DNA of 64,000 bases from AP-15 sp963732095 (GCA_963732095.1 CAVSZA010000014.1:186001-250000), one strand, 5' to 3'. Shown: positions 15,067 to 23,934, numbered from the stretch's first letter. Notes: generated by a model not told the origin, from the sequence alone. Made by a program: numbers and translations.

Positions 15067-16740
15067 ATGCTGCTCGGCCTCAATATTCGCGACATTGTAC
15101 TGATCGACCGCCTCGACCTTGCGCTCCGCCCCGGCCTCTGCGTGCTGACCGGCGAGACTGGCGCCGGCAAGTCGATCCTGCTCGATGCGCTGGGTCTGGC
15201 GCTCGGCAAGCGGGCGGAGACCGGGCTGGTCCGTCCGGGGGCTCAGCAGGCCGCGGTATCGGCGGAATTCTCGGTCGGGCGCAACCACCCGGCGCATGCG
15301 ATCCTGCGCGAGGCTGGGTTCGACGGCGACGGTGAGGCGATCGTGGTGCGCCGCCTCATTGGGGCCGACGGGCGCAGCCGCGCCTTTGTCAATGACGAGC
15401 CGGCGAGCGTCGGGCTGTTGCGCGAGCTCGGCGACAGCCTCGTCGAGATCCAGGGCCAGTTCGAGCAGCGCGGGCTGCTCGAGCCCGCCAACCACCGGAT
15501 GATCCTCGACGCCTTCGCCGAGCACAGCGTGCCTCCGAATGCGCTCGCAAATGAATGGCAAAACTGGCGCGAAGCCCGAGAGCGCGAAACCGAAGCAGCG
15601 CGGCGGCTCGCGGCGAGCTGCGACGAAGAGGACCTGCTGCGCCACCATCTGGCCGAGCTCGATTCGCTGATGCCGGAAGAAGACGAGGAGGATCGCCTCG
15701 CCGCCCGTCGCACCTTGCTGCAGAGCGCCGGGCGGCTGGCCGAGACTTTGACCGAGGCGATCGGGGAGCTCGACGGCGATGCCGGGGCGCAAGCTGCTCT
15801 CGCCCGCGCCGCGCGGCGGCTGGAACGGGCCCGCGAGCGCGCTCAGGGTTTGCTTGATTCGGCCTTTACGGCGACCGAAAGAGCCGCCGCAGAAACCGCC
15901 GAGGCGCTTGCCGTGCTGGAGGCGACCGCGCGCGATCTCGAGGCCGACCCGCGAGAGCTCGAGAAGGTGGAGGAGCGACTCTTCGCGCTGCGTGCGGCGG
16001 CTCGCAAACATCAGGTGGTGGTTGCCAATCTGCCGGGGTTGCGCGAGCAGATGGCGGCTCGGCTCGGCGAGCTCGAAGCCGGCGCCGGAAATGTCGAGCA
16101 TCTCGTCCGGGCTACCGCCGAGGCTCGCGCCCGTTTCATTTCCGCTGCTGAGACGGTGTCCCGCGGGCGTGCCGCCGCCGCTGCGCGGCTCGATGCGGGT
16201 GTCGCGGCCGAACTGAAGCCGTTGCGCCTCGACAAGGCGCGGTTCCGCACCGTGCTGACCCCGCTCGCCGAGGACGATTGGGGGGAAAATGGCTGCGAAC
16301 GCGTGCATTACGAGGTCGCAACGAACCCCGGCGCCGGTTTCGGGCCGCTGGCGCGCATCGCCTCGGGTGGCGAGCTGTCGCGCTTCATGCTGGCGCTGAA
16401 GCTGGTGCTCGCCCGCACCTCCTCGGTACCGACCCTGATCTTCGACGAGGTCGACAGCGGGATCGGCGGCGCCGTTGCGGCGGCGGTCGGCGAACGCCTG
16501 CAGCGGCTGGGCACAAATCTGCAGGTTCTCGTCGTAACACATTCGCCGCAGGTGGCCGCCCGCGGTGCCTATCACTGGCGCGTCGCCAAGAGCCTCGCCG
16601 CGCGCGAGACCGTGACCCGGGTCGAGGAGCTCGACGACGATACGAGACAGGAGGAGATCGCCCGCATGCTGTCCGGCCGCAACGTCACCGCCGAGGCGCG
16701 CGCTGCGGCGGCGAGCCTGATTGCCGGAGGCCGCGCATGA
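15067..16740 (+). CDS. recN: DNA repair protein RecN
   Basis: A 557-residue SMC-like ATPase for double-strand break repair. Walker A is GETGAGKSILLDAL near residue 31, followed by the QGQFEQRGLL Q-loop region, a long coiled coil (about residues 160-340), and the signature ASGGELSRFMLALK with Walker B TLIFDEVDSGIGG near the C-terminus. The ATG overlaps no other gene, and its stop overlaps the ligA start (ATGA). RecN and LigA adjacency is common in alphaproteobacteria. The normal form contains an HQ in the Q-loop; here it reads QGQ. Confidence 0.95.
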   Translation: MLLGLNIRDIVLIDRLDLALRPGLCVLTGETGAGKSILLDALGLALGKRAETGLVRPGAQQAAVSAEFSVGRNHPAHAILREAGFDGDGEAIVVRRLIGADGRSRAFVNDEPASVGLLRELGDSLVEIQGQFEQRGLLEPANHRMILDAFAEHSVPPNALANEWQNWREARERETEAARRLAASCDEEDLLRHHLAELDSLMPEEDEEDRLAARRTLLQSAGRLAETLTEAIGELDGDAGAQAALARAARRLERARERAQGLLDSAFTATERAAAETAEALAVLEATARDLEADPRELEKVEERLFALRAAARKHQVVVANLPGLREQMAARLGELEAGAGNVEHLVRATAEARARFISAAETVSRGRAAAAARLDAGVAAELKPLRLDKARFRTVLTPLAEDDWGENGCERVHYEVATNPGAGFGPLARIASGGELSRFMLALKLVLARTSSVPTLIFDEVDSGIGGAVAAAVGERLQRLGTNLQVLVVTHSPQVAARGAYHWRVAKSLAARETVTRVEELDDDTRQEEIARMLSGRNVTAEARAAAASLIAGGRA

Positions 16741-18878
16741 GAGCTTCGACCGCCTCGCGGCAGCGCCGGCGTGAGGACCCGGAGCTGGGGCCGGTCGATG
16801 CACTGACCGAGGACGAAGCGCGCGCCGAACTCGCCGCGCTGGCGGAGGAAATCAAGCACCACGACCGGCTCTACTACACCGATGCCGCGCCCGAGATCTC
16901 CGATGCCGATTACGACGCGCTGCGCCGCCGCAACACCGAGATCGAAGCCCGCTTCCCGGAGTTGATCCGCGCCGACAGCCCGACGCGCCGGGTCGGCGCC
17001 GCCCCTGCCGCCGGGTTCGCCAAAGTCACCCATAGCCGGCCGATGCTGTCGCTCGAAAATGCATTCGAGGAACAGGATGTCCGCGATTTCTTCGCCGGTG
17101 TCCGCAATTTCTTCCGGCGCACAGCGACCGAGGCGCTCGTCGCCGAGGACAGGATCGAGATCATGGCGGAGCCCAAGATCGACGGGCTCTCGCTTGCGCT
17201 CACCTACCGGGATGGCCGTCTCGTGCTGGGGGCGACGCGCGGCGACGGCACGACTGGCGAGAATGTGACGGCGAACATCCGCACGCTCGACACCGTGCCC
17301 GAAACCCTCGCGGGTAAGGGCTGGCCCGAGGCGGTTGAAATCCGCGGCGAGGTCTATCTAGAGCGCACCGGGTTTTTCGCGTTGAACGAGGAGCGGGCGG
17401 CGGCCGGCGAGTCGGTTTTCGCTAATCCACGCAACGCCGCGGCCGGCTCGTTGCGCCAGCTCGATCCGACGATCACCGCGCGCCGGCCGCTCAAATTCTT
17501 CGCCTATGCCTGGGGCGAGGCGAACGCGCCGTTCGCCCGTACGCACGGTGAGGCACTGGAGCGATTTCGTGATTGGGGGTTCTCGGTCAATCCGCGTTCA
17601 CGGCTGTGCCATGGCGTGGACGAGGCGCTCGCCTATTATCGCGACATTGCGGCCGAGCGCGCGTCATTGTCCTACGACATCGACGGCGTCGTCTACAAGG
17701 TCAACGACCTCGCGCTGCAGGACCGGCTCGGCATGGTCAGCCGGGCGCCGCGCTGGGCCGTCGCGCAGAAATTCCCGGCACAGCAGGCGCAGACCGTGCT
17801 GCGCGACATCTCGATCCAGGTCGGCCGCCAGGGCTCATTGACCCCGGTGGCGATGCTCGAGCCGATCACGGTCGGGGGTGTCGTCGTGCAGCGCGCCACC
17901 CTGCATAACGAGGACGAGATCCAGCGCAAGGACGTGCGCGTCGGCGACACTGTCGTCGTGCAGCGGGCCGGCGACGTGATCCCGCAGATCGTCTCGGTCG
18001 TGCTCGACCGCCGTCCGAAGGACGCGGCGCCGTATCAGTTTCCAGATCATTGCCCGATCTGCGGCAGCATCGCGGTGCGCGAACCCGGCCAGGTCGCGCG
18101 TCGTTGCACCGGCGGTTTGATCTGCGCCGCACAGGCGGTCGAGCGCCTCCGGCATTTCGTGTCGCGCCATTGCTTCGACATCGAGGGCCTGGGTGAGAAG
18201 CACATCACCGCCTTTTGGCAAGATGGGCTGATCCGCCGGCCGGGCGACATCTTCCGTCTCGACCCCGCAGTGATTGGTAAGCGGGAAGGCTGGGGCGAGC
18301 TCAGCGCTCGTAACCTGATGGCCGCGATCGACGAGCGGCGGCGGATATCGCTCGAGCGTTTCATCAACGCGCTCGGCATTCCCCAGGTCGGCGAGGCGAC
18401 GGCTCGGCTGCTCGCCCGCCATTACCGCTCGCTCGCCGCGTGGCGGCGCGAAATGGAAGCGGCGCAGGACCCGGATAGCGAAGCGCGGGCCGGGCTCCTC
18501 GACATCCACGGCATCGGCGAGGACATGGCCGCGGACATCCTCGGCTTTTTTGCCGAGCCGCATAACCGCACCGTGCTCGACGACCTCGCGCGCGAGGTGA
18601 CGGTCCTCGATTACGAGGCGCCGGCGCAGCGTGCCGCTTCGCCGCTCGCCGGCAAGACGATCGTCTTCACCGGGACAATGGAGGCGATGAGCCGCTCCGA
18701 GGCGAAAGCCAGAGCCGAGGCACTCGGCGCCAATGTCACGGGCTCGGTCTCAGCCAAAACCGATTACGTCGTGGCCGGCGCCGATCCCGGCTCGAAGGCG
18801 ACAAAGGCAGCCGCGCTCGGCGTCACCTTGCTCGACGAGGCCGCCTGGCTCGCCCTCGCCGGCGACGCGGCGGGATGA
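16737..18878 (+). CDS. ligA: NAD-dependent DNA ligase LigA
   Basis: A 713-residue ligase that seals nicks with NAD+. Domain order: Ia (HHDRLYYTDAAPEISDADYD, NAD-binding), adenylation domain with the catalytic lysine in EPKIDGLSLAL, OB fold, four-cysteine zinc finger (CPICG...CTGG.IC), helix-hairpin-helix repeats (ALGIPQVGEATARLL; IHGIGEDMA) and a C-terminal BRCT domain (LAGKTIVFTGTMEAMSRSEA). The start is the ATG overlapping the recN stop; the frame is open upstream only as a recN shadow. Length is normal. Confidence 0.97.
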   Translation: MRASTASRQRRREDPELGPVDALTEDEARAELAALAEEIKHHDRLYYTDAAPEISDADYDALRRRNTEIEARFPELIRADSPTRRVGAAPAAGFAKVTHSRPMLSLENAFEEQDVRDFFAGVRNFFRRTATEALVAEDRIEIMAEPKIDGLSLALTYRDGRLVLGATRGDGTTGENVTANIRTLDTVPETLAGKGWPEAVEIRGEVYLERTGFFALNEERAAAGESVFANPRNAAAGSLRQLDPTITARRPLKFFAYAWGEANAPFARTHGEALERFRDWGFSVNPRSRLCHGVDEALAYYRDIAAERASLSYDIDGVVYKVNDLALQDRLGMVSRAPRWAVAQKFPAQQAQTVLRDISIQVGRQGSLTPVAMLEPITVGGVVVQRATLHNEDEIQRKDVRVGDTVVVQRAGDVIPQIVSVVLDRRPKDAAPYQFPDHCPICGSIAVREPGQVARRCTGGLICAAQAVERLRHFVSRHCFDIEGLGEKHITAFWQDGLIRRPGDIFRLDPAVIGKREGWGELSARNLMAAIDERRRISLERFINALGIPQVGEATARLLARHYRSLAAWRREMEAAQDPDSEARAGLLDIHGIGEDMAADILGFFAEPHNRTVLDDLAREVTVLDYEAPAQRAASPLAGKTIVFTGTMEAMSRSEAKARAEALGANVTGSVSAKTDYVVAGADPGSKATKAAALGVTLLDEAAWLALAGDAAG

Positions 18879-18887
18879 TGGCGTCAG

Positions 18888-19952
18888 GTGCTCGACGTCA
18901 CTGACGACGAACGTCTGGAGCCGGTGCTCGACCCGGCGGCGGCGCCGGGTGCCGAGAGTGGGCGAGAGCCGACGATCTCCTTCGTCACACCGGAACAGGG
19001 TCATTCCGGGGCGCGGGCGCAGCCCGCGAGCCTGGAATCCAAGAACACCGACCGGACAAACTTGGAAACGGGCGGTGTTCATGGTTTACGGGCCTGGCCC
19101 TCTGGGCCATCCCGGAATGACCAACCTCCCGGTCAAAGTGAGCGCTGGTGGGTGCGGCTGCGCGGGCCGGTCGGCTCGCTGGTATTGCACCTGCTGCCGT
19201 TGTTGCTGCTGATCAATTGGCCGATGTCGCCGCCTGCCGAGACCGAACCGATCCCGGTGCAGCTTGTATTCGAGCCGCCGCCAAAGGCTGTGCCGGCGCC
19301 GCCGCAACCGCAGCCCAAACCCACTCCGCCGCCACCGCGCGGTCGTCTCGCATCCGAGGATCTCGGCGAACCAGAGGCCAAAGAGGTTGACAAGCCGAAA
19401 GGCGACCCGCCGGCGGCCGAAAAACCGGCCAAGGACGAAACTCCACCCGCCGAAACGAAGCCGCCCGAGAAGCCGCAGCAGATGGCGGCGATAGCGCCGC
19501 CGCCGCTGCCGCAGGCGAAACCCGATGCACCAAAGCCCGACCCCATTCCCAAACCCGCGCCAAAGCCGACGCCGGCGGCGCATCAGGTGCCGCGACGGGT
19601 TGAAGATCCAGGGAATTTGGCGCCCCACCGGGCGAGGTTCCCCGGTCCGGCGGCGACCCGCGACGAATACCTCGCCTATATGCATTCGCTGATCCGGCAG
19701 CACTACAACTTGTTGACGCACGCCGCACTGGGCGACCGCCGCGGCATGACGGTGATCGAGTTCGTCGTCCTCGACGACGGCAAGATCGCGCTCGTCAAGG
19801 TTCGGCGCAGCTCCGGCTACCCCGACATCGACAGCCGGGTTGCCGAAATGATCGAGGCGGTCGGCCATTTCCCACCCTTGCCCCAGTGGTTCCAAGGCCT
19901 CGCCATGCCCTTCGAATTCGGCTTCCCCTTCCCCGAGGCCCTGCGAGAGTAA
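18888..19952 (+). CDS. TonB-like energy transducer with a repeat-derived N-terminal segment
   Basis: A 354-residue protein. A single transmembrane helix (about residues 94-112, SLVLHLLPLLLLINW) is followed by a long Pro/Lys/Glu-rich periplasmic spacer (about 125-235) and a C-terminal TonB domain (YNLLTHAALGDRRGMTVIEFVVLDDGKI, SGYPDIDSRVAEMIEAV). It would couple inner-membrane proton-motive force to outer-membrane transport. The GTG start lies 10 bases after ligA. Residues about 38-78 are encoded by a dispersed palindromic repeat (19000-19121), so this cytoplasmic segment is probably repeat-derived. The true start could also lie after the repeat. No exbB/exbD is nearby. Confidence 0.82.
   Translation: MLDVTDDERLEPVLDPAAAPGAESGREPTISFVTPEQGHSGARAQPASLESKNTDRTNLETGGVHGLRAWPSGPSRNDQPPGQSERWWVRLRGPVGSLVLHLLPLLLLINWPMSPPAETEPIPVQLVFEPPPKAVPAPPQPQPKPTPPPPRGRLASEDLGEPEAKEVDKPKGDPPAAEKPAKDETPPAETKPPEKPQQMAAIAPPPLPQAKPDAPKPDPIPKPAPKPTPAAHQVPRRVEDPGNLAPHRARFPGPAATRDEYLAYMHSLIRQHYNLLTHAALGDRRGMTVIEFVVLDDGKIALVKVRRSSGYPDIDSRVAEMIEAVGHFPPLPQWFQGLAMPFEFGFPFPEALRE
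19000..19121. repeat. Dispersed palindromic repeat, copy 1, inside the tonB-like gene
   Basis: A 122-base element begins GTCATTCCGGGG and ends CCCGGAATGACC, so its ends are inverted repeats. Inner parts (GCGGGCGCAGCCCGCGAGCC; GAACACC and GGTGTTC) also pair. A second copy of the same length class is at 46784-46905. This copy is in frame and contributes about 40 codons without a stop. Confidence 0.85.
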
Positions 19953-20005
19953 TATTATCAGGCCGATAATGGATGCTCCGCTAGAGGAGCAGAAAGGGGA
20001 GGCCC

Positions 20006-20410
20006 ATGAGCGGTCGAAACGTCAACATCGGAAGGGACGCCGTCGGCAACATCATCCAGACCGGCGACAACAACACCGCCGAGCTTCGCTACAAAAAGGT
20101 ACAACTGCCGCCGCCGGAACAGGTCGACATTCGCAAGGAGATCGAGGCACTCAAGCAGCTGTTGGGTCAGCTGAAAACCGACGACCAGCAAAAGATCGTG
20201 AATGCCCTAGGCGAAGCGGCCGGGGACGCGGCCAAGCCCAATCCCGACAAGGACGAGGTCGGCAAGGCTCTGGAGCGCGCTCTAGGCTACGCGAGCAAAG
20301 CCGCCGATTTCGGCGAGAAGACCGGACAGATCGCCACGCACTTGCAGAATGCTGTCGGCTGGCTCGGCGACAACTGGCACAAGCTGCTGCCGCTGGTCGG
20401 GCTCGTCTAA
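20006..20410 (+). CDS. IGRD-tag protein with helical C-terminus (paired with TIR gene)
   Basis: A 134-residue protein. The N-terminal 22 residues (SGRNVNIGRDAVGNIIQTGD) form a short tag almost repeated at the start of the next gene. It is followed by a predicted coiled-coil/helical region (residues 40-110) and a weakly hydrophobic end (HKLLPLVGLV). Similar G-N-x-I-x-T-G-D tags occur in multidomain bacterial conflict proteins next to TIR, NACHT or peptidase domains (family knowledge; exact role unknown). A GGGGAGG ribosome site precedes the ATG, and a 6-bp hairpin (19974-19991) lies just upstream of it. It is probably an adaptor or assembly partner for the TIR proteins (inference). Confidence 0.7.
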   Translation: MSGRNVNIGRDAVGNIIQTGDNNTAELRYKKVQLPPPEQVDIRKEIEALKQLLGQLKTDDQQKIVNALGEAAGDAAKPNPDKDEVGKALERALGYASKAADFGEKTGQIATHLQNAVGWLGDNWHKLLPLVGLV

Positions 20411-20421
20411 AGCACGCTTCC

Positions 20422-21178
20422 ATGTCGGGCAGCCGCAACGTAACGATCGGTCGGGACGCGTACGGCAATGTAATTGTTACTGGGGACAATAACTTAGCGG
20501 TAATCCTGCCCGGATTGGATAAGATACCAGACGATCTCCTTGCGGCGCTCAAGAGTGGACAGATACGTCCGGCAGATGTTGAAGGAGCCGTTCCATTACC
20601 GGATCCGGATGTTTTCCTCAGTCACGCGAGTTCGGACGCGGAGTTAGTAGAAGTTTTGGCAAATGCGCTTGTAGATAAGGAAAAGCTAAACGTTTGGTTA
20701 GACAGATGGGTCTTGGTTCCAGGACAGCATTGGCAGCAAGATATGGCAAGAGGTCTCGAAATTGCCAAAACTTGCGCTGTATGTGTCGGGAATAAGACGC
20801 CACAGGGCTGGTTCCGGGAGGAGATAGAGCGAGCAATTAATAGGCAGACAAAGGACACTAAGTTCAGAGGTTATACCAGTTATTTTACCAGGCGGGGATA
20901 GCCGTTATATAAATAATTTTTTAGAATTGCGTACGTGGGTTGATTTTAGGAATGGGTTGAATGATTCTCGGGCATTCCATGTGCTTGTTTCGGGAATACG
21001 AGGCATCCAGCCAGGCAGATTTTACGAGGAGCGAGCCTCTAATACCGACAAGGCGGATATGATAAGAACAAATCTTCAGATTATTCGCGATCTTGGAGAT
21101 TTAATTGAAAGGGAAGTTCGGATTGATTATCAGAAAAAAATATTGGATCTAATCATAAAAATCGAGCAGGTGGGATGA
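20422..21178 (+). pseudogene. IGRD-tag + TIR domain protein, frameshifted near 20868
   Basis: The ATG at 20422 begins SGSRNVTIGRDAYGNVIVTGD, the same tag as the upstream gene. A TIR domain follows (PDVFLSHASSDAELVEVLANALVD, LNVWLDRWVLVPGQ, CAVCVGNKTPQGWFREEIERA, the last containing the expected catalytic glutamate). After KDTKF the frame ends at 20901. One base on, the neighbouring frame continues as VIPVILPGG, then LELRTWVDFRNGL, the normal TIR beta-D/beta-E end, to 21178. An extra G in CAGAGG (20866-20870) explains this. TIR domains of this kind cleave NAD+ or make signalling nucleotides. The gene is AT-rich relative to neighbours, and its end overlaps the next TIR gene (ATGA). Confidence 0.8.
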
Positions 21179-21813
21179 CTTCATCCCATAAACATAATGT
21201 CTTTATAAGCTACTCTCCAGCGAATGCGCCTGAGGTTGAAGCGCTCGTGCGCTATCTTGCCGATGCTGGTGTGCGAGTTTGGTTTGACAAATGGGAACTT
21301 GTTCCTGGGGCCTCTTGGGATGTGGCCATTCATGAAGCTCTGCGTCAGGCATCCGCTGTTTTGATCTGCATCGGGGCAACTGGTTTAGGACGGCACCAGT
21401 TGCGCGAGGCTGAAACCGCACTGGAAGTCGAGGTAGGCTCGGCACGACAGAAGGCCGTCATTCCCATATTGCTTCGGGGCGCGGATCAGAGTGTGCTCCC
21501 CTCCTCATGGCAAACCCGCGGTTGGGTTGATCTTCGACAAGGGCTCCAGGAGGAGGCGCGGGTAGTGCCGCTTATCGCGGCAATCAAGAGTATCAACACT
21601 CAAGGAAAACCTTTGTCGCTAGCAGAGCTCGAGCGCCCTAGCGGCCAAAGGATGCTCGCGACTTCGTACGCCAGTATTGGCGACCGATACCGCGTGATCG
21701 GGAAGACCACGCTCGCGGAAACAGCCTATCTAAAAGCACAAAGCATTCTCGAGAAGCTTGTCTCTGCTGACCCAAATAATGTCCTTTGGCAACGCGATCT
21801 GTCTGTGATTTAG
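21175..21813 (+). CDS. TIR domain protein; N-terminal part of a TIR-TPR protein cut by an amber codon
   Basis: A 212-residue frame. A TIR domain (residues 8-130: HNVFISYSPANAPEVEALVRYL, VRVWFDKWELVPG, AVLICIGATGLGRHQLREAE, AVIPILLRGAD, RGWVDLRQGL) leads into the first TPR-like unit (residues 165-210). The frame stops at TAG (21811-21813), exactly where every later repeat has CAG (LSVSQNK versus LSVI-stop). The same frame continues to 23601. In the NADase motif the usual Trp is His/Gln (GRHQLREAE) but the Glu remains. Start coupling with the upstream TIR gene implies one operon. Confidence 0.85.
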   Translation: MTSSHKHNVFISYSPANAPEVEALVRYLADAGVRVWFDKWELVPGASWDVAIHEALRQASAVLICIGATGLGRHQLREAETALEVEVGSARQKAVIPILLRGADQSVLPSSWQTRGWVDLRQGLQEEARVVPLIAAIKSINTQGKPLSLAELERPSGQRMLATSYASIGDRYRVIGKTTLAETAYLKAQSILEKLVSADPNNVLWQRDLSVI

Positions 21814-21834
21814 GACAGAATCGGAGACATCCTT

Positions 21835-23601
21835 TTGATGCAAGGGCGGCTCGACGATGCGCTCGCTGCTTATCGCATGAGCTTGGGCATTGCCGAGCGC
21901 TTGGCGGCAGCGGATGCGGGCAACACGACCTGGCAGCAGGACCTATCGGTCAGCCAAAACAAGATCGGGGACGTGCTATCGGCCCATGGCCGCCTTGGGG
22001 ACGCGCTGACCGCCTATCGAGCTAGCTTCACTATTCGGCAGCGTCTGGCGTCGGTCGATCCCGGCAACACTTTGTGGCAGCGCGACCTGTCAGTGAGCCA
22101 AGAGAAGCGAGGAGACATACTGTCCGCCCAGGGTCGGCTAGACGATGCGCTCGCCGCCTATGTGGATAGCCTTAAGATTAGAAAACGGCTGGCGTTGGCT
22201 GATCCTAGCAACTCTGGATGGCAGCGCGATCTTTCGGTCAGTCAGGAAAAGGTTGGTGATGTATTCGCAGCCCAGGGCCGGCTTCCGGAAGCGCTCACTG
22301 CCTACCAAACCAGCCTTGCAATTTTCGAGCTACTGGCGACGGCTGATCCAAGCAACGCCAGATTGCAACGTGATCTCTCGGTCAGTCACAACAAAGTGGG
22401 GGGTGTACTCTCATCTCAAGGTCAGCTTCCAGAGGCGCTCGCTGCCTATCGCGCCAGCCTCGGGATTGCCGAGCGACTCGTTGCGGGCGACCCTGGCAAC
22501 GCTGGGTGGCAGCGCGATCTCTCGGTGACCCAGAACAGGCTTGGTGACGTGCTTTCAGCCCAGGGACGGCTCGATGACGCGGTCGCTGCGTACTCTGCTA
22601 GTCTTAGCATCGCGAAGCGATTGGCGACGACTGATCCGAGCAACGCTGGGTGGCAGCACGACCTCTCAGTGAGTCAAGAACGTGTCGGCGACGTGTTCTC
22701 CGTCCAGGGCCAGCTCGAAGATGCGCTCGCCGCTTACCGAGCTAGCCTTGCAATTCGGGACCGGGTCGCGATGGCTGACCCGAGCAACGCTTTATGGCAA
22801 CGCGATCTCTCCCTGAGCCACACAAAATTAGGTGACGTACTATCGGCCCAGGGCCGGCTGGACGACGCGCTGAGCGCCTACTGCGCCGGTCTGGCGATCA
22901 GGGAACGGCTGGCGGCGGCCGATCCGAGCAACGCGGGTTGGCAGCGCGACCTGTCGGTGAGCCAGAACAAGGTCGGCGATGTGCTTTCGGTCCGTTTCCG
23001 GCTGTCCGACGCCCTCGCCGTTTATCGGGAGAGTCTCTCGATACGAGAGCGGTTGGCGGTAGCCGATCCGAGCAATGCAGGGTGGCAGCGCGACCTGTCG
23101 GTGAGCCAGAACAAGATCGGCGATGTGCTGTCGGCGCAGGGCCGGATGGAGGACGCGTTGAGCGCTTACCGCGCGGGCCTGGCGATTGCCGAGCGGTTGG
23201 CGGCGGCCGATCCTAGCAATGCAGGTTGGCAGCGCGACCTGTCGGTGAGCCAGAACAAGATCGGCGATGTGCTGTCGGCGCAGGGCCTGACGGAGGACGC
23301 GTTGAGCGCTTACCGCGCGGGCCTGGCGATTGCCGAGCGGTTGGCGGCGGCCGATCCTAGCAATGCAGGTTGGCAGCGCGACCTCTTCATCTTATTCGCC
23401 AAGCTCGGATTGGTGGAAGAGGGCAAGCAAAATCCGAAAGGTGCGGTACCCCTTTATGTAAAAGCCGCAAACATCATTCGCCGATTGGCACCCCACGACC
23501 CCTCGAATGCCGCGTGGCAACGAGATCTTGCTTGGATCGAGGAGCGGCTCGCGGCAGTGTCCGTAGCATCTGCATCCAACGACCGGGAGAAATCCGGATG
23601 A
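21835..23601 (+). CDS. TPR array, 12 units of 48 residues (C-terminal part of the TIR-TPR protein)
   Basis: In the same frame as the TIR gene and starting 7 codons after the amber stop (TTG 21835 or ATG 21838), this 588-residue frame is almost wholly tandem 48-residue units of consensus LSVSQNKIGDVLSAQGRLDD / ALAAYRASLAIAERLAAADPSN / AGWQRD. Each holds two helices per half like kinesin-light-chain/FlaH TPRs. Eleven regular units are followed by one diverged unit and a short charged tail. With the unit before the stop there are 13. TPR arrays bind peptide or protein partners, here presumably the trigger sensed by the TIR effector (inference). Units 10 and 11 are nearly identical in DNA. Confidence 0.85.
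   Translation: MMQGRLDDALAAYRMSLGIAERLAAADAGNTTWQQDLSVSQNKIGDVLSAHGRLGDALTAYRASFTIRQRLASVDPGNTLWQRDLSVSQEKRGDILSAQGRLDDALAAYVDSLKIRKRLALADPSNSGWQRDLSVSQEKVGDVFAAQGRLPEALTAYQTSLAIFELLATADPSNARLQRDLSVSHNKVGGVLSSQGQLPEALAAYRASLGIAERLVAGDPGNAGWQRDLSVTQNRLGDVLSAQGRLDDAVAAYSASLSIAKRLATTDPSNAGWQHDLSVSQERVGDVFSVQGQLEDALAAYRASLAIRDRVAMADPSNALWQRDLSLSHTKLGDVLSAQGRLDDALSAYCAGLAIRERLAAADPSNAGWQRDLSVSQNKVGDVLSVRFRLSDALAVYRESLSIRERLAVADPSNAGWQRDLSVSQNKIGDVLSAQGRMEDALSAYRAGLAIAERLAAADPSNAGWQRDLSVSQNKIGDVLSAQGLTEDALSAYRAGLAIAERLAAADPSNAGWQRDLFILFAKLGLVEEGKQNPKGAVPLYVKAANIIRRLAPHDPSNAAWQRDLAWIEERLAAVSVASASNDREKSG
23095..23382 (+). repeat. Near-identical 144-bp tandem duplication in the TPR array
   Basis: Units at 23095-23238 and 23239-23382 differ at only two bases by eye (in the GRMED versus GLTED codons). 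Other units differ at many positions. This marks a recent unit duplication, so array length is likely changeable. Confidence 0.85.
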
Positions 23602-23934
23602 TGGTCGGGGGCTGTGGAGCTGGTTGAAGCGGTGATCCGAGGCCGCGGTCGGTGGTAACGAGGGGCGCCCCGCATGTCGCCATCTTCGCACCAAAATCGA
23701 GGCTTATTATGTGCGCGAGGATGAGGATTTAGGCGGCCAACCGGCATATTTTGGCGTTTCCCTGCGATCTCCCTGTTGACCCGATTCGGTTCCCTGCTAG
23801 ACGCACAAATTTTCCCTGACAACGCTGTCCCCAATCTGCCGTAAGTATCTCGTACAAATGATTTTCCATAGCGATAATCCAGCTTGGACGAGAGTTTTTC
23901 CCTGTGCGGCAGGGACAGCAGGGAGGCGAGACCC
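23602..23934. repeat. Gene-free stretch with repeated TTCCCTG motifs
   Basis: No gene is seen. The 7-mer (T/C)TCCCTG occurs at 23758, 23769, 23790 and 23812 and again before the hyuB start, spaced 11-22 bases apart and all in one orientation. The same motif family recurs at 31677-31834. GGGAGG just before 23935 doubles as the hyuB ribosome site. Confidence 0.5.

Noticed and set aside
15040..16803. Minus-strand open frame of 587 codons
   Set aside because: Shadow of recN; composition and motifs support recN only.
21835..23382. Regular 144-bp repeats that could be mistaken for a CRISPR or satellite array
   Set aside because: Units are coding, diverged, and each translates to one TPR-type helical pair; there are no spacers.
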